From Bacteroidales bacterium (GTDB lineage: Bacteria > Bacteroidota > Bacteroidia > Bacteroidales > WCHB1-69), in contig JAKSMC010000002.1 in NCBI GenBank assembly GCA_024400835.1, forward strand, positions 1 through 64,000: DNA of 64,000 nt, written 5' to 3'. Of the stretch, positions 9,301 to 19,435 are shown piece by piece. How positions within the stretch are numbered: position 1 is the stretch's first letter; the number at the start of each line of letters is the position of its first letter. Under the pieces are notes generated by a model. That model ran no database searches. It was not told where the DNA came from and was given only the letters and a program-made list of their open reading frames with translations. A program made the translations under genes and the position numbers.

Positions 9301-12300
9301 TTGGATTGGTTCAGTCTCGGGTTGGTCAGCATTACAGCACCTGACGGAGTCGTAGTAGAGCCAGCAGAGACTTCTGATGGGTTTCCGATGAACACTTGGA
9401 TGTAATCGTAAGAAGATTCGCCGTAGCATTTCCAGAGGAAGCTCAAATTGAATTCAGCGCCTGCGCCGAATTGAATGTCACGGTATGCCCAAACATTAGA
9501 AGTAGAACCGGTATTATACGTGCTGGAAGTTCCATTGTCAGAGACGAACAAAACGCTGTCTGTAGCACCTGTAGGAACACCGATATACCATTTGTTGGTT
9601 TGAGAGCCATTGATCAAAGCCCAAGAGCCGTTTTCATCAGCATCTTCGAAATCGCAGAAATACGGAGTAGATGCCGGAAGTCCTGGCAAGGTCATAAAGG
9701 ACACTGCGTTAGACCAGTCGCTCACATCGCTACCGCAGACGGCGCGGACGTATGCTTCATATTGAGTATTGTTGCTCAAACCGGTCAACGTATATGTCGG
9801 AGTGCCATAAACAGGCGTAGCGACAGCATTGTCAGGATCAAAACCAGGAGCACCATATACGAATTCCCATTCGGTCTGACTGCCCTGATCATCATTCCAG
9901 TTGAGAGTTGCTTCGTCAACACTGACAGTGCCTAAAGTCATTGTAGGAGGCACACATGATGGGACATAGTCAACATTGATGTTGTCAACCCAGTAGTACC
10001 AGTTCGTAACAGTTGAGTTCTGGCGGAAAGCGAGGAATCTGCCGGAACCTGTTGCAACAACGTCATTTAAATAAATAAGCTCGTGGATGACAACGTCTTC
10101 TGCGGGATCATAATGACGAATCAGTTCGAAGCTGTTCGGGTTGGTGATATCGGTCATAATACCGAAATCCAACGTACCGGAAGAGGAACCTTCTCTTTCA
10201 AAATCGAAAGAAACCTGGAGGTTTTCAATATTTTCTGCAATAGCAGGAGATGCGAAAATCGAATTACCTGCTGAACGGATGCAGTTGGAAGAGTTGTGAG
10301 AAGTAACATATAAATAAGAACTGTTGGTAGTAACCACGGTCCAACACTCAGGCATTGAATTTGTAGGATAGGAATTGAAATCTTCAACGTATGGAATTTG
10401 GGTAATCGGTCCGCAGAGTGTCTTAAAGGTAATCATCACCCAGTTGCTGTATTCGCCGTTGCCGCATTCGCTTCTCATACGAAGGCTGTAGTTGGTGTTT
10501 GCCAAAAGGTTGGTAATGGTTTCATCCATAGTATAAACAGTGCCGTAGGAAGTCCAGTTAGTTTCAGAATCGGCTTTGTATTCCAATTCCCATGAGCTTT
10601 CCTGGTCGCCAGCCTGCCAAGTGATTTCAACAGATTCGTTGGTGATGTTGGATGCTGTGATTTGTGCGGGAGCGTCACAGGCAGGAGCATAGTCAATGGT
10701 AAGGTCGTCCAGCATGAAGCCTGCGCTGTTACCGTTGGATGCACGGAATGCGATGTAGGCACCAGTACCCGTATAATGAGTAAACGGAACCATAAATTCT
10801 CTATAGGTGCCGATTTCAGGAATGTCAATAGTGTCAATTGGTACAAACGTGGTGTAATCATCATCGTCCGTCATAATACCAACTTCCAACATAGTGCTGT
10901 TGTTGTTCGTACGTTTCAACCAGAAATCAGCCATCAATGTAGAAACAGGATATGTAGCATCAATAGCCGGCATAATGGCGATAACGTTGCAACTCGGCGT
11001 ATAGTGGAAGTCCAGATAGTTATTGCCAGCATGTGCATTGGAAGAACCAACGCCTACGTATGCATAATGAGAGGAGTTTGATGTATAACGATTCCAGCAG
11101 GTGAGATATTTGTCTTGTGAGGTTTGAACAACACCTGTTTCAAAATCAACATAGTAAGGAATAGTATTGATAGGACCGCATTCGGTGGTGAAGGAAGCAG
11201 ATACCCACGGGCTGTAATCGCTACCGCAATCGCTTCTCATACGTACATCGTATGAAGTATTTGATGCAAGGTTGCTGAGGATTTCATCCATAGAATATAC
11301 AGTGCCGTAAGGAGTCCAGCTAGCATCGGCGGACATCTTGTATTCCAGTTCCCAAGCAGTTTCCTGATAACCGGCCACCCATACGATTTCGGCAGATTGG
11401 TCTGTGACATTGGTAACCATCATACTCGGAGCGGCACAAGTGCTGCCTTCGTCGCAATAATGGAATTTGATGTTGTTGCGGGAAGAGTATAAATTATTAC
11501 TTCCTGAAAATGAAGATAAATTCGTAAGGTCAGGGTTGTTGCTGTCGCTAAACAAGGCGTGGCACATATTGACGCCATCCGTGCTATGGGTGTAGAACGT
11601 ATAACTGCTGCCATTATAATCGTCGGAATTATCATCTACCACAACTACAAGGTTGTCGGTACCATTATAGTTAAATGGAGCGTTGAAAGAGAATTCGTTC
11701 CAACCTTGTTGACAATTCAAGTTGCCGGAATAAACCAATTGCAAGCTGTCAAAAGGTACATAATCAGTGTTTGCGGAGAAATTTGACATCGTCGTATGTC
11801 CCAAATAGATATTCACATTGTTTTTATCTGTGGACGGAGAACTATACGAATATTCGAAACTGATGCCGTTGAATGTCTGTGGGTTGAAGCCCATTTCTGC
11901 AGCGGTAAAGATTTGCTGTGTAAGGGAATATCTATAGTAGTTGTTCACAGGATATTGAACCGCTGTTCCTGTACCATTGCCGATAGCAACTGCTCCGCTT
12001 ACCAGGCAACGGGTCAAGACGGAAGTAGAAACAGGTGCACCGGTGAATCCGTTGTCGCAATTAGCGATAACACGGATATCGTATGCGGTAGAAGGGTCAA
12101 GACCGCCCAAAAGATACGAAGCAGTGGTGACACCGGTAATAGTAGTCCAGTTTTCCATACCGGCTTCGGAATACTCAACGGTGTAGTCAGTCAAAGTACC
12201 GATAGTATTAGGTGTCCAAGAAAGTTGGGCAGATGTACCTGTAACATTTTCCACAACAATGTTGCTGACAGGTCCGCACATACAGGTAGTAGAGAAACTG

Positions 12301-13547
12301 CCCAATGTATAATCGCTGCTGGAGCCGTCGTCACAATTGCTCATCACGCGAATCTGATATAAGGTAGAAGGATTCAAATTGTCTAAAAGATAAGAAGTTC
12401 CAGTAACACCGGGAATGGTAATCCAGTTGCCAGTACCATTTTCCATATATTCGAGTGTGTAATCCATTGGGGTGCCGATATGGCTTGGAGTCCAATTGAT
12501 CTGAGCAGAAGAGCCTGTGATATTGCTAGCCGTAAGTCCGGTTACAGGACCGCAAGTCGGGTCATTGCAAATCATGAATTCCAAAAGAGGATAACCGCCA
12601 TTGATAGGCAGGAGACAGTCTGCGCGGAACGCATCGCCCAAAGTAGCACTCGGGTTGGTCAGAGAAACATTGTTGATGCTGATGCCGTTGGTGGCACCGC
12701 TACCACCTAAGTTGGGAGAATAGCAGTTAACCAAAGAGCCGCCATGTGAGGCAATGCCGCCGCAACCGTAAGAGCCACCAGACGTTGTGCCATTGAAGTA
12801 GCAGTTGGTATAAATACCGCCGCCACCACCGCCGGTCAGACCGCCAGAATATGCGCCGTAAACAGAGCCTGTTGCACCACAGTTGGTAATATAGGTAGTA
12901 GCACCTTCATTAGGATAAACGCCACCGATGAGGGCACCGTTATGTCCGTCCACACCGGAATGGTTTTGGTTGATATTTGCATTGATAACTAAAATCTTAG
13001 AAATAGTGACGTTTCCGCCAGGAGCAATACAAGCGGCCAAACCGCCTTGGAAACCACCTGTTGCGCGTGTGATAGGATTTACAATAACGAGAGAGTCAAT
13101 CAAACAAGGAGTTTTCAGGTCTCCAAACAGACCTGCATGGTAGTAAAATCCACCGTTTCCGTTGTCACGGCTGCAATACATATTGTAAATGTAATGTCCG
13201 TTGCCGTGGAAGGTGCCACGGAAGAAGTTGGCGTAATGTTCTTTGGTTGTTTCCGTCTGGCTACCACCAATCATCGTCCAGTTGTTGGTGGTGGAACCGT
13301 CGGCATTCAACCAAATGTCGGATTCCAAGTAGATGGTCTTGCCATTGAAATCATTGCCGGCATTGACCAATTGGGCCAAGCCCGCCAATTCCTCAGGCGT
13401 GTAGAGGTAAAAATCCGTGATAGAAGCATCATACCACGAGGCATCTGCTGTTCCGTCCCAAATCGTTTGGGCTTGTGCTTTGGATGGGACCAAGCCCAAT
13501 CCAGCAGACACCATCAGCACAAGAATTAGAACATAAAGTTTCTTCAT
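6378..13547 (-). CDS. Giant type IX-secreted multidomain surface protein (fibronectin III, MAM/cleaved-adhesin-like, CUB)
   Basis: 2389 residues. Signal peptide 1-26 (ending SKAQAQ). The N-terminal about 300 residues carry GLUG-like glycine-rich repeats (GGLTGG, GGIASHGG). Many fibronectin III-like modules follow, each with a SxxxxWxP.. start and a YxxRVxxxC end. Four modules of the MAM/cleaved-adhesin type start near residues 799, 1052, 1294 and 1562 (e.g. LPFTETFDT, then CW). A DDYGDGWNG module lies near 1815 and a CUB-like domain near 2000-2115 (KLKIYDGAST). The last 80 residues are a type A sorting domain (VSVFPNPTTG at its start, GVYFLRV, terminal KRVVKK), so export is by the type IX system. 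Likely an adhesin or matrix protein; no catalytic domain recognised. Promoter and terminator make it a single-gene unit. Confidence 0.9.
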   Translation of the reverse strand: MKKLYVLILVLMVSAGLGLVPSKAQAQTIWDGTADASWYDASITDFYLYTPEELAGLAQLVNAGNDFNGKTIYLESDIWLNADGSTTNNWTMIGGSQTETTKEHYANFFRGTFHGNGHYIYNMYCSRDNGNGGFYYHAGLFGDLKTPCLIDSLVIVNPITRATGGFQGGLAACIAPGGNVTISKILVINANINQNHSGVDGHNGALIGGVYPNEGATTYITNCGATGSVYGAYSGGLTGGGGGGIYTNCYFNGTTSGGSYGCGGIASHGGSLVNCYSPNLGGSGATNGISINNVSLTNPSATLGDAFRADCLLPINGGYPLLEFMICNDPTCGPVTGLTASNITGSSAQINWTPSHIGTPMDYTLEYMENGTGNWITIPGVTGTSYLLDNLNPSTLYQIRVMSNCDDGSSSDYTLGSFSTTCMCGPVSNIVVENVTGTSAQLSWTPNTIGTLTDYTVEYSEAGMENWTTITGVTTASYLLGGLDPSTAYDIRVIANCDNGFTGAPVSTSVLTRCLVSGAVAIGNGTGTAVQYPVNNYYRYSLTQQIFTAAEMGFNPQTFNGISFEYSYSSPSTDKNNVNIYLGHTTMSNFSANTDYVPFDSLQLVYSGNLNCQQGWNEFSFNAPFNYNGTDNLVVVVDDNSDDYNGSSYTFYTHSTDGVNMCHALFSDSNNPDLTNLSSFSGSNNLYSSRNNIKFHYCDEGSTCAAPSMMVTNVTDQSAEIVWVAGYQETAWELEYKMSADASWTPYGTVYSMDEILSNLASNTSYDVRMRSDCGSDYSPWVSASFTTECGPINTIPYYVDFETGVVQTSQDKYLTCWNRYTSNSSHYAYVGVGSSNAHAGNNYLDFHYTPSCNVIAIMPAIDATYPVSTLMADFWLKRTNNNSTMLEVGIMTDDDDYTTFVPIDTIDIPEIGTYREFMVPFTHYTGTGAYIAFRASNGNSAGFMLDDLTIDYAPACDAPAQITASNITNESVEITWQAGDQESSWELEYKADSETNWTSYGTVYTMDETITNLLANTNYSLRMRSECGNGEYSNWVMITFKTLCGPITQIPYVEDFNSYPTNSMPECWTVVTTNSSYLYVTSHNSSNCIRSAGNSIFASPAIAENIENLQVSFDFEREGSSSGTLDFGIMTDITNPNSFELIRHYDPAEDVVIHELIYLNDVVATGSGRFLAFRQNSTVTNWYYWVDNINVDYVPSCVPPTMTLGTVSVDEATLNWNDDQGSQTEWEFVYGAPGFDPDNAVATPVYGTPTYTLTGLSNNTQYEAYVRAVCGSDVSDWSNAVSFMTLPGLPASTPYFCDFEDADENGSWALINGSQTNKWYIGVPTGATDSVLFVSDNGTSSTYNTGSTSNVWAYRDIQFGAGAEFNLSFLWKCYGESSYDYIQVFIGNPSEVSAGSTTTPSGAVMLTNPRLNQSNNWQRFSTMFGSEYANTTKRLYFLWLNDGSSGSNPPAIIDSIQITVSECGRPSNLMATAITPTSIDVRFDPALSTDYAWEYVVCPANGNPDAATPVAIMDTFFTADNLNSNTTYNIYVRTVCDNGGYSAWSNMLSATTDCGPITQLPFTETFDTPNANNYVNCWSRYASDPSHYVYLYGDVTPPTGQYSLDFHWTPNCSVIAIMPAVDDNINVSDLMASFWIQRTGTTSVFEVGVMTNKDDHTTFEPLDTIPSPVVDQWHYIDVPLSQYTGTGKYIAFRVTQGTSCGFRMDDITLDYIPSCWTPSNFTASNITATSVDLSWTPVSSESEWIVEYKSDSDPDWNVMNSYTTSLTVSGLDSNTTYSFRVKANCGGGDESNYTSVITATTLPCSNGCVYVINMTDDYGDGWNGNTINIVVNGATVATATIGSGSSNSVTYYQCEAAEVSFSWTSGSYSGEASFTIEDADGNTLYTCSDGSTLANGAVIFSHTCGTITCPSPSALNATSTTLSSVTLAWTENGSATEWNIAYGNPGFNPTTGGTIVTANTNPFTVNNLSSDPYEFYVQANCDVTDQSAWFGPITVVPGSINMLVYGDQTVSACGGHIYDNGGVSDSYATGCNSTLTVNPDAPGMLVRLVGTYDTESFYDKLKIYDGASTSGTVLGEFSGTGSIDVISTTGPLTLAFLSDASNQGSGFDLLVSCEGGGPVADCDVPTNLAVSNITTTGATATWTAGGAETAWNVQYKQASATDWSNSINVTAPTYAFSGLTPNTQYFVRVQAACDATTTSDWTSAVSFTTAQESSDPCVAPSNLISTGTAAHSIDITWTENGTATSWAVYYRVNGASSWITETANATAYTITGLEPETEYTIQVVANCADGVTSEPSNTINVTTQPDGIEEYDAAAVSVFPNPTTGMVQVSSTKYQVSGVDVYDVYGKLLKTDAMMDNSTVDMSGYAAGVYFLRVSTENGVVTKRVVKK
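6537..6567. repeat. 7-bp tandem repeat inside the type IX sorting domain
   Basis: TACTTGG repeated with small changes (TACTTGG, TACTTGG, TACTTGA, TACTTGT) within the coding sequence. It encodes the STKYQVS portion between VQVS and GVDVYDVYGK of the sorting domain. Confidence 0.8.
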
Positions 13548-13595
13548 AGCGGTTAGTATTTAGTTAGTGAATAATTGTATTCAGAATATGGGGGT

Positions 13596-13604
13596 GCAAA
13601 CTTA
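13596..13604 (-). promoter_or_regulatory. -7 promoter box of the giant protein gene
   Basis: TAAGTTTGC on the minus strand, 49 nt upstream of the ATG at 13547. Confidence 0.5.
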
Positions 13605-13644
13605 CATAAATTATTTAAATAAAAAACAAATGGAGGAATAAAAC

Positions 13645-13698
13645 TTTGACATTGTCTTTGAATTTGACATTGGCTTTGAATTTTGAATTTTGAATTGT
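13645..13698. repeat. Degenerate 7-bp tandem repeat tract
   Basis: Units such as TTTGACA, TTTGAAT and TTTTGAA recur across the divergent intergenic region between the giant gene and the patatin gene, ending at the patatin promoter. Confidence 0.6.
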
Positions 13699-13706
13699 AT
13701 ATTTGC
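13698..13706 (+). promoter_or_regulatory. -7 promoter box of the patatin-uvrB unit
   Basis: TATATTTGC, 44 nt upstream of the patatin ATG at 13750. Confidence 0.65.
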
Positions 13707-13749
13707 ACCCCATTATCTTCAAGTAGGTAGATGGTTTAACTATTTGTCT

Positions 13750-14550
13750 ATGAGCACAGAGAAAACAAACAGTAAAGAAAAAGAGAATAAAAAAATCGGC
13801 ATATCCTTATCCGGAGGCTCCGCGTTGGGATATGCGCACTTGGGATTTCTCCAAGCTATGGAAGAGGCCGGCATCCAGCCCGACTGCGTGGTAGGAACTT
13901 CTATGGGCGCCATTATTGGAATGATGTATGCTGCAGGATACAAGCCGCAGCAGATCAAGGATATAATTCGAAAAGAAAAGATGGACAGCCTCATTCGTCT
14001 GGTCTTCCCTAACACCCCGAAATTAGGGGGGCTGATGGGCTCTTCCCGTATTCGGAAGATTTTGAAAAAATATGTGCCCGACAATTCGTTTGAAGAACTG
14101 AAGACCAAATTCTACTGCTGTGTCAGCAATATGGACACCCTGTTGCCGGAATACCACGGAACAGGCAATCAGTTAGTGGAATATGTAATGGCTTCCGCCT
14201 CTATGCCGGGCGTGTTCGCCCCAATGAAAATCGACGGTCAATATTATGTGGATGGCGGCATCCACGACCACCAACCCGTGCAACCTCTGCTAGATGAAAA
14301 CTGCGATGTGCGAATGGCCTCTTTGCTGCAATTGGTGAAACCCGGCCGAAAAAAGGTGTCTTTGATTTGGATGTATGCCTTCCTGTATTGTTCCTATAAT
14401 ACGTACCAACATAACACAAAAGATTTCACAGACATTATCACCATTGACCCAGGAAAATACTGGCTGTCGGATTTCAAAGCCTTGGATGCCCTATACAACA
14501 TCGGGTACAAAGCAGGTAAAAAGTATTTTAGCGAACATAACATTCTATAG
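13750..14550 (+). CDS. Patatin-like phospholipase (RssA/YlbK type)
   Basis: 266 residues. Serine lipase/acyl hydrolase of the patatin family with a Ser-Asp dyad. The oxyanion-hole loop SGGSALG is at 21-27, the nucleophile elbow GTSMG at 49-53 (Ser51), and the DGG motif with the catalytic Asp at 168-170. No signal peptide, so probably cytoplasmic or membrane-associated. The start is the ATG at 13750; an in-frame TTG at 13690 would begin upstream of the TATATTTGC promoter. uvrB begins 6 nt after the stop, so they share a transcript. Confidence 0.9.
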   Translation: MSTEKTNSKEKENKKIGISLSGGSALGYAHLGFLQAMEEAGIQPDCVVGTSMGAIIGMMYAAGYKPQQIKDIIRKEKMDSLIRLVFPNTPKLGGLMGSSRIRKILKKYVPDNSFEELKTKFYCCVSNMDTLLPEYHGTGNQLVEYVMASASMPGVFAPMKIDGQYYVDGGIHDHQPVQPLLDENCDVRMASLLQLVKPGRKKVSLIWMYAFLYCSYNTYQHNTKDFTDIITIDPGKYWLSDFKALDALYNIGYKAGKKYFSEHNIL

Positions 14551-14556
14551 AAAAAG

Positions 14557-16590
14557 ATGGATTTCAAACTTGTTTCCGCATACGAACCTTCAGGAGACCA
14601 ACCTACCGCTATCCAGCAGTTGGTGGACGGCGTCAAACGCGGTGACCAAGCCCAGACGCTGCTCGGCGTCACGGGATCGGGTAAGACTTTCACCATCGCC
14701 AACGTGCTGGCCCAATTAAATCGCCCGGCACTGGTTCTCAGTCATAACAAGACACTTGCCGCACAACTGTACAGTGAATTCAAGCAGTTCTTCCCTGACA
14801 ATGCCGTCGAATACTACGTTTCCTACTACGACTACTACCAGCCGGAAGCCTACATTCCGACCACCAACACCTATATAGAAAAGGACCTTGCCATCAATGA
14901 TGAAATTGAAAAACTGCGGTTGCACACCACGGCATCGCTGCTCTCGGGCCGTCGCGACGTAATCGTTGTGGCCTCCGTATCCTGCATCTACGGCATCGGC
15001 AATCCTGACGACTTCGCCAAGAACGTCATCCACTTGCACACCGGCATGCTCATCGACCGCAACAAGTTGCTGCTGACCTTTGTCAACAGCCTCTACTCCC
15101 GCACAGAACTCGACCTGCAGCCTGCCCAGTTCCGCGTGAAAGGCGACACCGTAGACATCTTCCCACCCTACGCGGAAACCGCCTACCGCATTATGTTTTT
15201 CGATGACGAAATAGAATCCATTGCCGAAATCGAGGCTTCTTCCGGCGGCGTCATCAGCAAGGTGGACAAAATCATCATCTACCCTGCCAGCATCTTCGTC
15301 ACCACCCAGCAATCCATGAACGATGCCATCTACAACATCAAACTGGACCTCGGACAGCAAATCGAATATTTGAAATCCCTCGGCAAGCACTTAGAAGCCA
15401 AACGTCTGGACGACCGCGTCAACTACGATGTGGAGATGATGAAGGAGTTAGGCTACTGCTCCGGCATCGAAAACTACTCTCGGTACTTCGACAAACGCAA
15501 TCCCGGAGAACGGCCCTTCTGCATCTTGGACTTCTTCCCCGACGACTTCATTTTGGTGGTTGACGAAAGCCACGTGACAGTGCCGCAAATCGGAGCCATG
15601 TACGGCGGCGACCGTTCCCGCAAGATAAACCTCGTAGAGTACGGATTCCGCCTGCCCGCTGCTTTGGACAACCGCCCGTTGAAGTTCGACGAATTCGAGA
15701 ACCTCATCGGCCAGGCCATCTATATGAGCGCCACCCCGGCGGATTTCGAGCTGCAGAAGTCAGGCGGCGTGGTCGTCGAACAGGTCGTGCGCCCCACCGG
15801 GCTACTGGACCCGCCTATCGAAGTGCGCCCCGCCACCAACCAAGTCGACGACCTGTTAGAGGAAATCGAAGACACCGTGGACAAAGGAGAACGCGTGCTG
15901 GTCACCACGTTGACCAAACGCATGGCCGAAGAACTGAACACCTATTTGATAAACATCGGCATCAAATCCTGCTACATCCATTCCGACGTTGACACACTGG
16001 ATCGCGTGGAGATACTCAAGAACCTGCGATTCGGGGCCATCGACGTACTCGTCGGCGTGAACCTCTTACGCGAGGGCCTTGACCTGCCCGAAGTCTCCTT
16101 AGTAGCCGTAATGGATGCCGACAAAGAAGGTTTCCTGCGCAACGAACGTTCACTGACTCAGACAGCAGGCCGTGCCGCCCGCCACGTGAACGGACATGTC
16201 ATCTTCTATGCCAACAAGATAACCAAGTCCATGCAGGCTACAATGGACGAGACGGCCAGACGCAGAGCCAAGCAGATGGCCTATAACGAAGAGCACCACA
16301 TCACCCCGAAGGGCGTTGTGAAATCTGAGGAAATCTACCTCGCCGGGCAAATCGACGAAGCCATCACCAAACAGAGCGAAGCCAACAAAAAAGGCTATCA
16401 GAATGTGGCGACTGCCGCTCCCCAAGCTGCGGAAAACGACATCCACATGCTCAACCTCGACCAACTCAAGGAGCGCATGAAAAAACTCCGCAAGGAAATG
16501 GACAAAGCCGTTAAAGAACTGGATTTCGACACGGCGACCGCCCTCCGCGACGAAATTTTCGCAATCAGCGACAGGATTAAAAACTATTGA
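14557..16590 (+). CDS. uvrB: Excinuclease ABC subunit B
   Basis: DNA-damage recognition helicase of nucleotide excision repair; UvrA loads it on damaged DNA and UvrC then incises. 677 residues, the normal length. Walker A GVTGSGKT at 37-44, the beta-hairpin [12 protein letters not shown] near 90-103, helicase motif DESHVT, the C-terminal helicase motifs ([19 protein letters not shown]), and the UVR motif near the C-terminus ([13 protein letters not shown]) that contacts UvrC. It is 6 nt downstream of the patatin gene. No partner uvrA or uvrC is in the window. Confidence 0.98.
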   Translation: MDFKLVSAYEPSGDQPTAIQQLVDGVKRGDQAQTLLGVTGSGKTFTIANVLAQLNRPALVLSHNKTLAAQLYSEFKQFFPDNAVEYYVSYYDYYQPEAYIPTTNTYIEKDLAINDEIEKLRLHTTASLLSGRRDVIVVASVSCIYGIGNPDDFAKNVIHLHTGMLIDRNKLLLTFVNSLYSRTELDLQPAQFRVKGDTVDIFPPYAETAYRIMFFDDEIESIAEIEASSGGVISKVDKIIIYPASIFVTTQQSMNDAIYNIKLDLGQQIEYLKSLGKHLEAKRLDDRVNYDVEMMKELGYCSGIENYSRYFDKRNPGERPFCILDFFPDDFILVVDESHVTVPQIGAMYGGDRSRKINLVEYGFRLPAALDNRPLKFDEFENLIGQAIYMSATPADFELQKSGGVVVEQVVRPTGLLDPPIEVRPATNQVDDLLEEIEDTVDKGERVLVTTLTKRMAEELNTYLINIGIKSCYIHSDVDTLDRVEILKNLRFGAIDVLVGVNLLREGLDLPEVSLVAVMDADKEGFLRNERSLTQTAGRAARHVNGHVIFYANKITKSMQATMDETARRRAKQMAYNEEHHITPKGVVKSEEIYLAGQIDEAITKQSEANKKGYQNVATAAPQAAENDIHMLNLDQLKERMKKLRKEMDKAVKELDFDTATALRDEIFAISDRIKNY

Positions 16591-16662
16591 TCTGGATGAT
16601 TATTCTATAAGGTTCGATATTAAATGGTTAAGGCATTATCAACGCCTCCATCAATCTCATCC

Positions 16663-16694
16663 CTTCATCTTTTCATCTCTTTATCTTTTCATCA
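16663..16694. repeat. Degenerate 8-bp tandem repeat tract
   Basis: Units TTTCATCT, CTTTATCT, TTTCATCA in tandem in the 180-bp gap between uvrB and the acyl-CoA synthetase promoter. Confidence 0.55.
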
Positions 16695-16740
16695 AAAACC
16701 AAAGTTCAAACACCCGTTCTCGACTATCGCTCATTTTTTG

Positions 16741-16749
16741 TATTTTTGC
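16741..16749 (+). promoter_or_regulatory. -7 promoter box of the acyl-CoA synthetase operon
   Basis: TATTTTTGC, 22 nt upstream of the ATG at 16771. Confidence 0.7.
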
Positions 16750-16770
16750 AGCCTTTTCAAAAATTCTGCA

Positions 16771-18588
16771 ATGAAGATAACACGACTTTTTGACATCCTT
16801 GACAACCTCAAGGAGAAATACAGAAAGAACGATATATTGTGTGGCAAAGAGAATGGCAAATGGAGGAAATACAGTGTTGACGAATACATCGAAATATCAC
16901 ACTCCATCTCATGCGCACTTCTCGAGCTCGGACTTCAAAAGGGTGACAAAGTCGCCACGATTATGAACAACCGCCCCGAGTGGAACTTCATGGACATGGG
17001 CATTATGATGGCCGGCATGGTCCACGTTCCCGTATACCCCACCCTCTCCGCAGACGACTACACATACATTCTGAACCACTCCGATGCCAAATGCATCGTC
17101 ATCGGCATCGAAACCATTTTCAAACGTGTTGCTCCCGCCATCCCCACGCTGACCTTGAACCCTATGATTTTCACAATTGCTGAAATCGAAGGACAGCGGA
17201 ATTACAAAGAATTACTGCAACTCGGCCGAGACAACCGCGAAAAATGGATGCCGGAGGTGGAGAAAATCAAACGAGAAATGGACCCCGAAGAGGTCGCCAC
17301 TATCATCTACACTTCTGGAACCACCGGGCGACCCAAAGGCGTGATGCTGACGCACAAGAACTTCGTCACCAACGCCTACACGCTTTCCACGATGCAAATC
17401 AACGACCATACCGGGAACATCCTGAGTTTCCTGCCGTTGTGCCATGTTTACGAGCGTGTCATCAACTACCATTACCAGATTCTCGGCGCCAGCCTCTACT
17501 ACGCTTTCAGCCTGAGCACCATAGCCAAAGACCTTAAAGACATCCACGCTGTCGGCTTCTGCGCCGTACCCCGCGTGTTGGAGATGATGTTCGACAAACT
17601 GTATGCCGCTGGAAAAGATATGACGGGACTCAAAAAGCAGATCTACTTCTGGGCCTTCCGTCTGGCTACACAATTCGATTACGACAACCACAACTGGTTC
17701 TATCTAAAAAAAATACAGCTTGCAGACTACTTGGTATATTCCAAGTGGCGTGAAGCCTTCGGCGGCAATCCCATGGTGGTTGTGTCTGGCGGTTCCTCCA
17801 TTCAGGAACGCATCATCCGCCTATTCTCCGCCGCCAAACTTCGCGTGTTCGAAGGCTACGGTATGACGGAAACCTCTCCCGTCATTGCCGTCAACAACCC
17901 TATCAAAGACATCTTCGTCATCGGCACCGTCGGCGAAATCATGTCCTGCATAGAGTTCAAATTGGCTGAAGACGGCGAAATCCTTACCAAGGGCGACTGC
18001 CTGATGAAGGGCTATTACAAAGATCCGGAATACACCAAACAGGTCATTGACGAAGAAGGCTGGTTCCACACAGGTGATATCGGCACGTTTGTTGACGGCC
18101 GCTACCTGAAAATCACAGACCGCAAGAAAGAGATTTTCAAACTTTCAACGGGTAAGTATATTGCCCCGCAAGTGCTGGAAAACAAACTCAACGAGTCCGA
18201 TTACATCAACAACTGCATCGTCATCGGCGCCAACGAGAAATTCGCTTCTGCCATCATCATTCCGAATTTCGACACGCTGCACTTCTGGTGCGCCAAACAT
18301 AGAATCCATTATGCCAACAACTCCGAGATGGTTACCCTCCCCGAAGTCCAAAAACGCATACAGGAAGAAGTCGAAATCATCAACAAAGACCTGGCCGAGC
18401 ACGAACGCATTCACCGCATCCGCTTAGTCAATGACGAATGGACCCCGCAAACCGGCGAACTCAGCCAGACACTGAAACTCAGACGCGCATTTGTCCTCAA
18501 AAAGTACGAAAACCTCTGCCGCGACATCTATAACTACAACAACAAAGAACACAAGGAAGAAGAACTAAACAAGAAGAAACATGAGTAA
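16771..18588 (+). CDS. Long-chain acyl-CoA synthetase (AMP-forming)
   Basis: 605 residues. Activates fatty acids to acyl-CoA through an acyl-adenylate. The adenylation signature IIYTSGTTGRPKG is at 178-190; YGMTETSP and the GDIGTF hinge region lie further on. Length and sequence fit the FadD15-like group common in Bacteroidetes. I used the ATG at 16771 because the in-frame start at 16624 lies upstream of the promoter and an 8-bp repeat tract. It opens a tight operon: the SDR gene overlaps its end by 8 nt. This context suggests lipid or envelope remodelling; substrate chain length cannot be read from sequence. Confidence 0.93.
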   Translation: MKITRLFDILDNLKEKYRKNDILCGKENGKWRKYSVDEYIEISHSISCALLELGLQKGDKVATIMNNRPEWNFMDMGIMMAGMVHVPVYPTLSADDYTYILNHSDAKCIVIGIETIFKRVAPAIPTLTLNPMIFTIAEIEGQRNYKELLQLGRDNREKWMPEVEKIKREMDPEEVATIIYTSGTTGRPKGVMLTHKNFVTNAYTLSTMQINDHTGNILSFLPLCHVYERVINYHYQILGASLYYAFSLSTIAKDLKDIHAVGFCAVPRVLEMMFDKLYAAGKDMTGLKKQIYFWAFRLATQFDYDNHNWFYLKKIQLADYLVYSKWREAFGGNPMVVVSGGSSIQERIIRLFSAAKLRVFEGYGMTETSPVIAVNNPIKDIFVIGTVGEIMSCIEFKLAEDGEILTKGDCLMKGYYKDPEYTKQVIDEEGWFHTGDIGTFVDGRYLKITDRKKEIFKLSTGKYIAPQVLENKLNESDYINNCIVIGANEKFASAIIIPNFDTLHFWCAKHRIHYANNSEMVTLPEVQKRIQEEVEIINKDLAEHERIHRIRLVNDEWTPQTGELSQTLKLRRAFVLKKYENLCRDIYNYNNKEHKEEELNKKKHE

Positions 18589-19435
18589 AGGACTTGCATT
18601 AGTGACTGGCGCCGACGGTGGCATGGGCACCATCCATACCCGAACACTGGCACAAGCCGGATACGACGTCATTATGGCTTGCTATGATACAGAAATAGCA
18701 AAACCGACCTACGAGAAAATCAAAGCCGAAACCAATGCCACGCTGCATCTGATGCAGGTGGACCTCGGCAATCTTCAAGATATAGTCCGCTTCGCCAACG
18801 AGGTCAAAACCAAATTTCCATCCTTGCAAATTCTTCTGAACAATGCCGGCGTACTCTGCCATCACGCCAAAAACAGTGTGAACGGTGTGGAATATACCGC
18901 TTCCGTCAACTATCTCGGGCACTACACCCTGACCAACGCCCTTCTGCCCATTATGGGACAAGGCACACGCATCGTCAGCATGATTTCCATCGCCTACGCC
19001 GTCGGCAAAATCAAAGAGGACTTCCTCACCGAGACGAACGACAAGAAGTTCAACCGTTTCACCACCTACGGAAACTCCAAACGTGCACTCTACTACTTTA
19101 TGCTGGATGTGGCTGAAGAATGGAAAAAACGCGGCATCTCCATCAATGTGGCCGACCCCGACATCGTGAGCACCGGCATCATCCGCCAAGGCAACATCGT
19201 AGTCGACAAACTGTGTGACTGGTTCTTCCGTCCTTTAATCAACACCCCGGAAGAAGGCGCTGCCACTATGCTGGCCGCCGCCCTCAACCCTGAGTTCGAA
19301 GGCGTTACCGGCTGCTATTTCAAAAAGAAGAAAGTCAAAGAGCACAACAAACGTTTCTACAACAACGTGAAAGAAAGAGAGCTCCTAAGACGCATCACCA
19401 AAGAGGCGTTGGAGCGCAACAACATCACATTATGA
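18581..19435 (+). CDS. Short-chain dehydrogenase/reductase
   Basis: 284 residues, NAD(P)-dependent oxidoreductase of the classical SDR fold. The cofactor motif TGADGGMG is at 9-16, the structural NNAG motif near 88, and the catalytic Tyr-Lys pair in YGNSKRALYYF. The Ser occurs in IVSMISIAYAV. The sequence resembles retinol-dehydrogenase-like SDRs. It overlaps the acyl-CoA synthetase by 8 nt and the next gene by 4 nt (ATGA), so translation is probably coupled. A role in fatty-acyl or lipid metabolism follows from the neighbours only. Confidence 0.9.
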   Translation: MSKGLALVTGADGGMGTIHTRTLAQAGYDVIMACYDTEIAKPTYEKIKAETNATLHLMQVDLGNLQDIVRFANEVKTKFPSLQILLNNAGVLCHHAKNSVNGVEYTASVNYLGHYTLTNALLPIMGQGTRIVSMISIAYAVGKIKEDFLTETNDKKFNRFTTYGNSKRALYYFMLDVAEEWKKRGISINVADPDIVSTGIIRQGNIVVDKLCDWFFRPLINTPEEGAATMLAAALNPEFEGVTGCYFKKKKVKEHNKRFYNNVKERELLRRITKEALERNNITL